This document shows positions 42,120-53,789 of a stretch of DNA of 64,000 nucleotides, in pieces. The stretch's first letter is position 1; each line of letters begins with the position of its first letter. The position numbers and the translations under genes were made by a program. Source of the DNA: Antedon mediterranea (taxonomy: Eukaryota > Echinodermata > Crinoidea > Comatulida > Antedonidae). Location of the stretch: NCBI RefSeq assembly GCF_964355755.1, contig NC_092675.1:811001-875000 (forward strand). Reading direction: 5' to 3'. The notes beneath the pieces were generated by a model. That model was not told where the DNA came from. It made no database searches and worked only from the letters and a program-made list of their open reading frames with translations.

Positions 42120-42690
42120 TGCAAGTGAAAAGAAGTGCCGGGCCCTATCATGTACAATCAAGCAGCCACTACCAAAGTAATGTTTTTGTTTGATCCGTCC
42201 AAATGTTTTATTCCAAAGTGAACACGTGTAGAACATAAAAAACAACGCTCTACGGGTACGCGCATGGATTACGCGCTGTTGCCCGATGAACATGCATCGT
42301 CAAGGAGATAAAGGATTGTACTTTAAACTAAAAGCAATTGTACTGTAAAACATAATAATATAAACATTTGTGTAGCGTTGTCTATAACTGTTGCACGTTA
42401 CTACCTATTAATTTTAAGTATCCGTTATTTGTTGTAGAATCATCAGATTTACCTTTCCATTTTTACAATTAATGTTTCATCAGACATACCGACTGAACTT
42501 TTTTTTCATTGTTTATTGGCTCTCTGTGCGCATGCCCAGTTCACAAATTCCCATTTAGACTCTCTTTCCATACGTTCTTTGGGGTGTGCGCATGCCCAGT
42601 CCGAGAAAAAGAAAACTAGTTATAAGCTACCGCGCGTTATAGTTACCTTGAATATTATAATTGCCTAAAGGCGCGGCGCAAAAAAAAAGA
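42120..42690. promoter_or_regulatory. CpG-containing upstream region of the SKICH gene with two NRF1-like sites
   Basis: TGCGCATGCCCAG occurs at 42527-42539 and again exactly 60 bp later at 42587-42599; this is close to the NRF1 consensus. Several CpGs (acgcgcatgg, ggcgcggcgc) lie around them. The second site is part of a block (42559-42681) repeated in diverged form at 60991-61131, so it may belong to a mobile element, not the gene promoter. Confidence 0.5.
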
Positions 42691-43891
42691 AGAAAATCTT
42701 CGACATCAGTTATGTAACTCTAAAGGTTCACTAAATAAGTTAGAAAATTTACAATACCAAATGGCTAGAATTATTTTGAAGGCACCAAGAAACGTCGCGA
42801 AAGCGGCATTGATTGGTGACCTAGGATGGGAGACACTCTACACCATCCAAAATAAATTTAGGATGTCCTATTTTAACAGAATTAAAAATATGGACGACCA
42901 AAGGTGGCAAAAACTACTATGTAGATCTATAATGGATGTAGAAGATAAGGTGAAATGGAAGTGGATTAACCATATCAAAGATTTATTATGTAAATTTGAT
43001 TTAGGAAATAAGTTTAATTTAAATCCGGAAAGTCAATGGTTCAAGAGTTTTACACATGCCAACTCTCTAGAAAATATCAAGGAATGGTTAGAAGGTGCAA
43101 AAACAAAGTCAACCCTCTCCGAATATTTGAAATATAAACATGAACCTAAAGCAGAGACATACATGTTTGATATGGTGAATTTTGATTCCATTAGTTTAAA
43201 GTTTAAAGCGAGGTCTAACTCTCTTGATTTAGAAGGTAGAAAAAATACATGGTCAGAAAATGAGACTGGTTTTTGCAAGCTATGCAACAATCAGTTAATT
43301 GAAACTACAGACCATTTTCTACTTGAATGTTCAAACCTTAAAAATGTAAGAGAAACACATTTTAACTTACTAAAAATGGATTTATTATATTGTGGTTATG
43401 ATACATTCTGGGAAAATTTTAGAAGTGGTACAATCGAATACCAACATCATATTTTACTTGATGACCTTTATTTAGAATTTCCATTTGAGAGAATCGGTGA
43501 AATTGTAGACTATCACTGTAAACAATACTTAACTGCTGCATGGAGACATAGAAAGACTACACTTAATATATAATATATAAATATTTACCGCCCACCATAT
43601 TATCTACTAACATTATTTTACCATTTATCTAATTCAATAATATATTATATATATATTTTTTTTTTTTTTTTTTTTTTTTTTCCTTCAAAATTATATAATG
43701 TAACCTAAATCTAAATAAAATAAATAAATAATACAGTACTAAAAATAAGACTAAATAGTATAATAAAAATTGTATCACATTTAATTAAATTACAAATAAC
43801 TATTAATATTAAATATAATAAGAACAAATAATCATATAAAAGTTGCATTTATTTTAATAATAACAGTATAATAAATCAATTAGCAGTTATA

Positions 43892-43922
<31 letters not shown>

Positions 43923-44228
43923 TTTTTAGTAATAATAATGATAATATATTCGCTTAAACTTGAAAATATTTATAATACTGATAATAAATAGATAATAACA
44001 TTAACTCCATCATATAGGTTAAGTATTGTTCGATATGTAAGATTACCTTGTTTTTACTAATTTCATTTTACTTGTATAATTCGCTTCTTAGTTAAGACTT
44101 AAATGTTATTTTTTGATACTTTTCTTTTTGTTTTTACATTGCCTTGTAAATGAACGCACCGTCTTATAAACGTGTGCCGCTGATACAAAAGCGTTCGTTC
44201 AATAAATTTATCTTTATCTTATCTTATC
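42690..44228 (+). mobile_element. LINE 3' end: C-terminal zinc-knuckle region and (TTATC)n tail
   Basis: An open frame runs from about 42693 (in-frame before the ATG at 42761) to 43573. It shows the post-reverse-transcriptase signature LNKLENLQYQMARIILKAP, then GDLGWETL and a CKLC-x9-H-x4-C zinc knuckle (CKLCNNQLIETTDHFLLEC). No catalytic reverse transcriptase part remains. The 3' UTR holds a T run, an (AT)n run, and ends caataaatttatctttatct followed by ttatc repeats. It belongs to a different LINE family from the copy at 36410. Confidence 0.82.
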
Positions 44229-44459
44229 AGTGACGGTTTCAAATGCTATGTTTGCTGCCACCATTTAAATGCAACTTGTGTCAAAGGTTATGTTGTAAAA
44301 TTATAAGCTGGAAGAGTGGGAAATTTGATCATCACAGGCCTTCTTGGTTTTCGACATGACAATCTTCTTTAGATAAATTAAGGTAAGTTACAATATCAAT
44401 CAAAACAATTTGTAATGATAACACTGACATGCTTATATTAGAGGCCTAGGACTTACTAC

Positions 44460-44725
44460 TTTATTGTAGGTAGGCTAGGCCTAGGCTAGGCCTACTCTAG
44501 CTAGCTAGCTAGTAGGTACTCTCTAGTAGGCCTACTACTCTTCTCTTTTATAGTGTAAAGTATGTACAGTACTATCAGTAGAGACTATTTGTTAGTATTA
44601 TAATAAAATAAGTATAGAGTAGTAGTAGTAGGGCCTATACTAATGTTATTGAGGTTTCAGTCAGTCAGCAGTCAAGTAGGCCTATCATACAGTAGTTCTA
44701 TACTAGCCTAGGTTACATAGGCTAG
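44460..44725. repeat. Low-complexity cluster of TAGGCCTA and CTAG motifs
   Basis: Overlapping gtaggctaggcctaggct, ctagctagctagctag and tagtaggcctactact phrases dominate this stretch. It is the densest cluster of the TAGGCCTA palindrome in the window. Confidence 0.75.
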
Positions 44726-44799
44726 ACAGTACTATAGTATTAAGTTTAGGAGGCCTCATTATTGGCATTGACACTTCTTGCACCAATTTTGGACAATAA

Positions 44800-44961
44800 A
44801 TAAGGTTTATCGCAAAATAGCGTGCACTACACAACATGGTGGAAAGGATTTGGGAGCAAATGTCAAAACGAGTATGTGAATGTTGTTTGTACATACGCAT
44901 AGTGACGTTTGCTCCCAAACCCTTCCCTCGCAAAATCAAGTTTTTCTAAGATAAACCTTAT
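44800..44961. mobile_element. Foldback element, about 75-bp imperfect arms
   Basis: The outer ends ataaggtttatc and gataaaccttat are inverted copies. Inner arms 44841-44876 and 44891-44926 (tttgggagcaaatgtca versus tgacgtttgctcccaaa) pair almost fully around a short loop. The whole can form a long hairpin, as in MITEs. Confidence 0.8.
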
Positions 44962-44995
44962 GCATTCAAAAATGTCCAACATGTTTGTACAGTAC

Positions 44996-45178
44996 GTGTG
45001 CAATTTGAACGATTTGCGAAAATTTAAATTGCACAAGGATTTCTATGCGCAATTTGAATCAAAATACTCAATTAAAAATACCCACCACAATTTGAAATTG
45101 TGCAAGAAAATCCTTGCGTAATTTGAAAATGCGCAAGAAACTTTTGCGCAATTTGAAATTGTGCAAATTACGCATAGC
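44996..45178. repeat. Scrambled direct and inverted repeats of a GCGCAATTTGAA motif
   Basis: The core aatttgaaattgtgcaa and its variants (ttgcgcaatttgaa, gcgcaatttgaatc, aaattgcacaaggattt) occur at least six times in both orientations. Local secondary structure is likely; no coding function. Confidence 0.7.
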
Positions 45179-45179
45179 A

Positions 45180-47540
45180 TGTGCCTACATTAACTGTATA
45201 TCTTGTGCCTGTAGGGGCCAGTACGTATGATTTATTGCAGGCATTATTCAAACAATGCGGGGTGTTTATGGTTCAAGTGTCTAACTTCAGATTTATAAAA
45301 AAAAGTTTATTCACTTATTCATGTTTGCCGCATTTCTTTATCATACAGTATTTTATATTTGATTCGTTAATGGTTCAATGTATGCTGTCTAAAGATATAA
45401 ATAAATTTATCCAAAGTTATTCTTATCTTACTTCATTTTTGCCTCTATTTGGTCTTATTAGAAAAAAATAATGATGATGTGAAAGAAAATTTATAGAGGT
45501 GTTTATTGGTTGGACGGGGAGGGGGGGAGGTGGGTTTTATTTAAAGTGGGGCGTTTATTCAAATAAATATGGTAAATAAGTTTAGATTAATTATTAATTG
45601 TTTTATTTTCTTATTAAAGAATGTCAACTAAAACTGTAGAAGATCACATTGTAGTTTAATAAACTTTTTAGTATGATTAAAAATAATTGAATTATCCCTG
45701 TGTGTGTAACAAACATTGAGGGATAAAAAAAAAGTTTAAAAGTAGGTTAATAATTAAAAATTTGGGTTGCATCCAATACTTGACTGAATTGATAGACAAT
45801 TTCCCAGATAAATAAAATGATGAGCAAAAACAGATTAACAATGTCAAGAAAATCTACAAACATTTCATCTCTTTTTTAACAACTAATATCTTTATAGCAT
45901 TAAAAGGAAATTATGACTGGAAAATTGAGCATTGTCGCGAAAGATTTCTAATGTTTCAGCTGTGCACGGTGTCCATTTCAACAAGATCTGACAGGACAAA
46001 ATGTGTATTTGTGTGGTTTATGTAAAAGGCAATTTAAAAATAAGCGACTTTTAAACAATTTAATTTAATTTAATGTCAATTCAATACTGTATGAATTATG
46101 TTAGAAGCTAATCAGTATAAATTGAGTTGATAATAACTTACTGACATTAAATAGCCTTATGGCATTTAGCCAAATATAATGTGATGTTAATCTCTGAGTG
46201 AGTGGTTCATTATTTTTCATAGTATATTAAATTTCAATTTGGAAGGTAATCATGTTCAGCTTATTTATTATTAGGAAGAGTATTTGTGGGTATACTGTTC
46301 AGGTTATATTTTAACTGTAACTGTACCTACAGTACACTAGTACTAGTAGTGTAATATAATCACTCTTTATAATAATTATATTTATTTTAATTTAATTTTT
46401 ATTGTTACATGTTTATGTCTTGTCATGATGTATTTCTGTGAGGGTCCCAAATGATCAACTTCGGCTGGATGTACAACCCTTGTAAAATATTGTTGAAAAA
46501 AATAAATAAAATAAATATATAAATAAATAATAATATCAAACTATTTAAATATACATTAAGGTCATTGGTTCAGTTTGTACTCATTAAAAAAAATAATCCT
46601 CTCTGCAAAATCCTAGTCTATACCTTGATAAAGGTAATACTAAAAGAATGTTATCAATAATGTTTTTGGGTTTACAGTATACTGTCTCTCACTCATTGAT
46701 TGGAATTAATAGGCATTTGGCGGTTTCCAGGTAAAAACAGTACTAGACTACCAACACCTCTGTACAGTACTGTACTGTATGTGTAATCTGATAATAATAT
46801 ACAGTAATAAAAAATGTGTTGGTAAACACAGTATATATTTTTTTAATTATATGAAAATTAATGAAGAGTGCGGGATGAAGAATTAAGGAGGACTAAGAGT
46901 TTAGAATTGTGAACGTGCTAGACCTAATTTTCCATCGTTTTTGCTTGCCTACAGTACTGTATGGTACAATACAGCAACTCCTCGGAGAGATTCAGGTCTG
47001 CATTGAATACAGTACAAAACTCTCAAAATGTCCCTTTCACCACCAATGAGAGTTGAGCCTAGTACAGTAAACCTATATTATTTATTGTAGTTTATCCTTT
47101 AAATCATGTTGGTATAGACTTAGCTACAAAGCATGTTCTTAGTACATGTTAAAGAGACATAAAAGATGTTTTACTTATAAATCTTATTTCTTCTTGACAG
47201 TACAAAATAAATATATACAGAATGGATTCTTAAATCAAATGAAAATGACTTGAGATTATGTTCTGCTGGATCCGAAAAGGTTAAAGTTCAAAGACTGGTC
47301 ATCTCAGTTATTATGCCTGTCGTTATTTAAATGATATAATATTCAGAAATATTTTTGGTTTTTACAATTTCAGATTTGGTTAGGTTTACATCAGTGATAT
47401 CATAGTGTTGACCAAACTAAGTAGACAAAACAAAATAATATTACCTGACCTGAAAAATTTAATTAATTAATAAAACTTAATTATTTAAATTGACACCTGC
47501 TTAGTCACAAAGTTACATAACATTATAATAAAAGTACAGG
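45180..47540. other. Gene-free region with a retroposon 3' end
   Basis: AT-rich DNA with no supportable gene. At 46430-46530 the sequence gtgagggtcccaaatgatca, then an aaataaataaaataaat tail, resembles the 3' end of the SINE at 28548-28750. A G run lies at 45517-45531. Confidence 0.5.
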
Positions 47541-48192
47541 ACATGGTAATGTTAGTATACAACATGGTAATGTTAGTATACAACATGGTAATGTTAGTAT
47601 ACAACATGGTAATGTTAGTATACAACATGGTAATGTTAGCATACAACATGGTAATGTTAGTATACAACATGGTAATGTTAGTATACAACATGGTAATGTT
47701 AGTATACAACATGGTAATGTTAGTATACAACATGGTAATGTTAGTATACAACATGGTAATGTTAGTATACAACATGGTAATGTTAGTATACAACATGGTA
47801 ATGTTAGTATACAACATGGTAATGTTAGCATACAACATGGTAATGTTAGTATACAACATGGTAATGTTAGTATACAACATGGTAATGTTAGTATACAACA
47901 TGGTAATGTTAGTATACAACATGGTAATGTTAGTATACAACATGGTAATGTTAGCATACAACATGGTAATGTTAGCATACAACATGGTAATGTTAGCATA
48001 CAACATGGTAATGTTAGTATACAACATGGTAATGTTAGTATACAACATGGTAATGTTAGCATACAACATGGTAATGTTAGCATACAACATGGTAATGTTA
48101 GTATACAACATGGTAATGTTAGTATACAACATGGTAATGTTAGTATACAACATGGTAATGTTAGTATACAACATGGTAATGTTAGTATACAA
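47541..48192. repeat. 21-bp minisatellite, about 31 copies
   Basis: Units of acatggtaatgttagtatac plus one base repeat without indels; the only common variant is gttagta versus gttagca. Unit length is divisible by three and contains no stop codon in several frames, so long artificial open frames appear on both strands (MVMLVYN or NITMLYT repeats). These are not genes. Each unit holds two small palindromes, AACAT-n4-ATGTT and GTATAC. Confidence 0.97.
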
Positions 48193-48199
48193 CTTGCTT

Positions 48200-50900
48200 T
48201 AAATGAAAATAAATTAATATTGGAAAAAAAGCAGAATTAAAAAAATGAGTAGGTTCCACACGATTCTCCATACTACTACAGTATATCTTAGATTTCTCGA
48301 GTACCTGTAATACAGCATCACATGGGTTGCACGGCTGCCTAGTATCATACAGTAAACCATGATACACATAAGATTCTGTATTGCTGAATTTTTTATACTG
48401 CACAAATATTATCGTACTATATCAGGAATATCTATGATCAATTTTCAGGAAAAAAAAGTTCTTACGTATGATTTAAAAGTAGTACTAGTAGTAGGCCTAC
48501 TGTATGTAAACTTATTTGTTATTATTTTGTTAGACAGTGATGATAATATAATTATTCCTTCAATTCAATATTTTTAGTGCATTATCCTTTCTCCTTTGGA
48601 TTAAATGACTTACAAAGATACTTTAATTTGCGGACAGCCAAATGAATCGATTACTGTCTCACAGATGTGAATTTTAATTGGCTGACCTACATTAGACTGT
48701 TGACTTAATAAGGACAGGTGTAAATGGATTGGCTTTAGAAACTATTACCTGGCTTGAGTATCTAATTGTCCAGTTTGCTGACCTTTCCAAATGAATTTTA
48801 GTGTAGAATGATCAGAAGCTATTTTGTACTGTTTGATACAGTACTGTGGCGTAAATATTTAGATACTTCAATTTAAAAGCGTGTACCAAAATTGAAAATG
48901 ATTTTTATATTCATAATTTTGTTTGACCACTATGGTAAAGTTCAACAAAATGATCTTCTCTTATACCATACTTTATTATATAACCAAATAAAATGTTTTG
49001 GACTTTAGAATATTTACATATGGATATTAGTAAACACAATTGTGGTAACCATTGAAAATAGAGTTTAAAGTGAGAAGAAATCCCCAAAACCACACACCTA
49101 CCACGGTAGACTCCCAGGAAGATTTTATGCTCTTTTTTTGTTAAATTGTTGTTTTCCTTTGTTGATGATTGAAAGCGATGACATTGACAGTAAACTTTTA
49201 AATCAAACAAGCAGAGAAAATGTTGAGAAATGTAGATTGAGATGTTATGGATACAGGAATCAGAGTAAAACAATAGGTACAGTATACAGTAGATACAAAT
49301 GGTAATAAATACAAGGGTCAAATTGGAATCCAGTTTATCGGATTTTTAAAATATAATTTGGGAGGACTAAACCTAAGGCCTACAGTAGAAGGGATGGCTA
49401 TTTTTTGTTATGCTACATACAGTATAATTTGTTTCTACTAAGCCTTGTTTGTATTGTTTCATCCTTTATCCCCATCATGTTCATACATACAGTACAGTAC
49501 CACTCATAAATGATTGTTTTATAATCACATTATGGTGCCTAGAAATCAAAGATATGACATGACCCAAATTATATTGAAAATATTGTTTTTGTGACTGTTT
49601 ATATATACAGAATAGTTTTGATTACCAATGTCTCATTTTATCAGTAGACACTGCTATCGAGTCAAAAACTCCTCAATTTTCTATTTACTGAAATTAGTAC
49701 AGAAAAGTGAGAACCTATTGTTGATAGTACAATCTTTGTTGAACTGTAAGTAAGGCCCCTAAACACAGAATTAGGACACTTTATTGATTACATTTCTTTA
49801 GATATTTGTGTAAGCAGACGTTAATCTACATTTAAGCATTAAAACTTTGAAATGACATATTTAATTTAGGAATTAAGAACTATTAATATCCTTTTCATGT
49901 AGTTTCAAAATTGAAAATCTATTATACAACTTCATATCATTTCCTTTTGTTTATTTTCCACATATGTTTCCATGGAGATCTTTTGAAAAAGCCCTTTCTC
50001 TTAGTTCAATTTCAACTTCTCAAATCTCTTTGTCATTTTTAAATGTCTTCTGTTATTGAATTGATATCAATATTTTGTTGAATCACATTTTTAAGATAGA
50101 TAGATCATATTGTTTGATAATTACAGAGCAGGTGATAAACTTACCGAGTAATAATTCATATTTCATCGTGTTTACTTCCGATTTTTTTTGTATTTTATTC
50201 TTTCAATTAAAAAAAAAATCTGAATTACTATATACAACTAAAGCACATGTAAGAAACAGTTTTTGAACATGAATTTACATTAAAAAATTACATTCATTCA
50301 AACCAGAAAAAAAAAATAACATTAATCTGACTGTAAAAATACAGTATAGTAATAGCTAAGCAAAAAATAAAAACTAAAAGCTGAGCTTTTAAAAAATTTG
50401 GTCAAAATAATAATATTTAGTTGTATAAATATATACCTAGTTATGCATTCAAATTATTCATAGAACAGTATAGGTACTGTACGGAAACTGTTGATACCTA
50501 CAGCAGTAACAATGCACACCTATATTGTAAAAATATCTATAAATTGTTAAAATTGTTAATATATCGTAGATACATCTTTAAAATACAATTACAACAAATT
50601 GAATACATAGTTCAGAATAATGAATGTTTATGAATTTAATTCGCTGCTTCCACCTGTAATTAATGTTGAAGGCTAGATGATGGGAAGCTTGCCATTAAAA
50701 AATACATCACTACACTCTGATTTGGTTGTGGACTAAAAGAGACTACTTTAAATGAACCCGAAACAACAGTCGCCAACCTTAATTGGCAGAAACTAACTGG
50801 TGCCATGTTTTAGAAAATAGAACCAAAAAATAGATTTTCTACCATGCAATATAACTATGACTGAACAGTACATGATACAAAATTAACAAATCAAATGGCA
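48200..50900. other. Gene-free region between the two minisatellites
   Basis: AT-rich, with many TACAGTA/TACTGTA motifs (48277, 48350, 48838, 49279, 49488, 50340). I see no open frame with domain features and no RNA gene. Confidence 0.55.
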
Positions 50901-50907
50901 AAGGTGA

Positions 50908-51599
50908 TGTAATAGTATAGGTAGGCAAGATTGTAATGTTGTAATAGTATAGGTAGGCAAGATTGTAATGTTGTAATAGTATAGGTAGGCAAGATTGTAA
51001 TGTTGTAATAGTATAGGTAGGCAAGATTGTAATGTTGTAATAGTATAGGTAGGCAAGATTGTAATGTTGTAATAGTATAGGTAGGCAAGATTGTAATGTT
51101 GTAATAGTATAGGTAGGCAAGATTGTAATGTTGTAATAGTATACAGTAGGTAGGCAAGATTGTAATGTTGTAATAGTATAGGTAGGCAAGATTGTAATGT
51201 TGTAATAGTATACAGTAGGTAGGCAAGATTGTAATGTTGTAATAGTATAGGTAGGCAAGATTGTAATGTTGTAATAGTATAGGTAGGCAAGATTGTAATG
51301 TTGTAATAGTATAGGTAGGCAAGATTGTAATGTTGTAATAGTATACAGTAGGTAGGCAAGATTGTAATGTTGTAATAGTATAGGTAGGCAAGATTGTAAT
51401 GTTGTAATAGTATACAGTAGGTAGGCAAGATTGTAATGTTGTAATAGTATAGGTAGGCAAGATTGTAATGTTGTAATAGTATAGGTAGGCAAGATTGTAA
51501 TGTTGTAATAGTATAGGTAGGCAAGATTGTAATGTTGTAATAGTATAGGTAGGCAAGATTGTAATGTTGTAATAGTATACTGTAGGTAGGCAAGATTGT
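50908..51599. repeat. 32/37-bp minisatellite, about 20 copies
   Basis: The basic unit is tagtataggtaggcaagatt followed by gtaatgttgtaa (32 bp). At least five units carry a 5-bp insertion, giving tagtatacagtaggtaggca (51138, 51206, 51342, 51410) or a ctgta form at 51577. The long forms are interspersed among short ones. The open frames across it are artefacts of the repeat. Confidence 0.97.
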
Positions 51600-51789
51600 T
51601 CAGGTATGCTTGTTTATTCTTACAGTACCTTAATCTAAATACAAATGTCAATGTTTGAATCTATTTGCAATGTAAAACACCCATGATTAACACAAATGCA
51701 ATATAATTTTAAAGCACATAAAAAGAAATTGTGAATTTGAAGGTTTAATACTTTCTAATCATGCAAGTCTTATCACGCAAATTTACAAA

Positions 51790-52065
51790 GTAAGGACCCA
51801 AGGCAATTTACATTATTAGTCCCCCATCATTTGAACAAATTGCCCAAGGAACTTGTGATCCCAGGGGTATGTTTCACAGAATCTCATTAGTGCTCAAGTA
51901 AGTCTTAAACTAAACTCCCAGGTACTTATTTAATCCATCAGGGTGCATAGAGACAAAGTAGATAAAATGTCTTGCCAAAGGATAAACAAAATGGCTTCCC
52001 TGGGAATTGAACCCCCGACCTTTCATTGAAGGACCCAATTTTGCTGTTGCTACACGAGAAACATT
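51790..52065 (-). mobile_element. tRNA-derived SINE, minus strand
   Basis: The reverse complement has gtcgggggttcaattcccag, a strong box B, near 52005, with a box A-like segment before it and a body reaching down to about 51790. This arrangement is common in marine invertebrate SINEs. Confidence 0.65.
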
Positions 52066-53599
52066 GTCCTACACAATGTTAAGTTTTTGGAATTCTTATC
52101 CAAACATGAATCAAAAAAATTAACCGATGTCGGCTTGTCTCACTTCAGATGTGGGTTTCACAGCTCATACCACTTTAGGAATAGGGATGTTCAGTGTCTT
52201 CTCAATTTGAGGGGAATATTGTCAGTTTATCCAAGTAAGCCAGACTATTGTAGTAGAATGAACAACTTCACTATTGTAAGACTGAAACAATCAAAATTTA
52301 AGAACTAAATAAAAAAACGTAGTCTATATTTAAAATTAAATATATTATTTAAATAATCATAGATACATTTAAAAATTATAATATTTTACAATATTCAAAT
52401 AATGAACTTTTATGAGTGAAATGGTACAAATAATTTCATGAGGTGAAAGATAAAAGTTTGTATTTTTACGAGGCAAACATCCATTGAAATGGCAAGAATC
52501 TACTCAGTGTGTTTTATACAGTATTCTATTCCAAAATCTTAAAACAATTTTTGTTAGAAGATACAAACACCTGGAAATTGTATTAGTTTGAACTTTGATA
52601 TGTTAGTCTTCCTATAGATGGCCGAAAAAGATATTGAATTTCTCAGATCCACCATAAACTTTACAGTCTGTATATTGATTATGATTGTTTATTGATTAAT
52701 AAAGAACAAATGAAAAATGACAACCAGGAATATTCTGATAAAGGTAGCAATAGCATTGACCTGTATTGAACTCAATTTTGAATGTTTGTTTTTATATTAT
52801 TTCTTAATGATTCGACTGTTAATATGACATCAATACAAATTTGTGATTTTGCTTCTTATAATTTATAGGTTAGCTATAAAATACATCCATAAAAACGTAT
52901 TTAACATAGTATAATCCTGCAATGCACAACTTACAATAGCAACCTAATTAGAGATATTCTATCCATCCAAGAACACTGTGTAATTAGGTTTGAGGAATTG
53001 AGCATACAAATGGGCCATAAGGGAGCTTCCTAAATCCTGGGCTATAAACTGAATTTCTCCCTTGATGTTTCGGATATGCTAAACAATATTCAGGTTCGCT
53101 ATTGTTGGAGATCTGTTCTCAGGGGACAGAAGTGTCAACCAAATTCACTGTCTCATGAAATTAAACTACTTTCCATTTTTGTGGATTTATTTTCTACATC
53201 ATCATCATACATTTTGAATTCTTCGCTTCTTCGTCTCTCCAGAGAAATGTGTAAAATTTAAGAATTCTTTTCATAATTGCATTGTATTGTAAATTTGTAT
53301 GATTTGTATTTTATGTGGTTGATGATATACAGTATTATACATAAATTGGTTATATAAATTGAATAATATACAGTATGTCTGTATTTCAATTTAAAAAGAT
53401 TTCAATTAAACAATTTATTCAGGGTTTCTGATTAAATTTTCTGCTACAGTAGCTACAGTAATGGAAAATCTTTTGTAATTGATTTTTCCCGGTTACTTTC
53501 CACTTGTAATATTTTTTAGGATGTTTCTCTAAATAAATTGTATTGTATTGAACCAGGATGTCAACAATAGCAATAGCATCCCACAATGCACAAGAGAAT

Positions 53600-53780
53600 T
53601 GCAAGAGACATGGATTCAACACTATCTTGCCATAGTGGTTAAATCATTAGGCAAGATACTTTACCCTCATTACACCGTCCTTCAGATTGGACATAAAGCT
53701 GTTGGTGCCATGTTCATACACATTTTACACTACTCAAATGGAGTAGATGGAATCGTCTGCCGGTGTGCTGATCATGAAGA
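53600..53780 (+). mobile_element. SINE-like fragment
   Basis: The phrases attaggcaagatactttacc, cagattggacataaagctgt and tggtgcc resemble the conserved body of the SINE at 58915-59215. The tRNA head is not recognisable. The apparent open frame here is not a gene. Confidence 0.5.
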
Positions 53781-53789
53781 CATTAGGGT

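Noticed and set aside
47485-48202. Long open frames of about 190-235 codons on both strands
   Set aside because: They follow only from a 21-bp repeat whose length is divisible by three and which lacks stops; no start context, no domain, same frame open on both strands.
50839-51651. Minus-strand open frames of about 220-270 codons (YYYNITILPTY repeats)
   Set aside because: Product of the 32/37-bp minisatellite; several overlapping frames are open at once.
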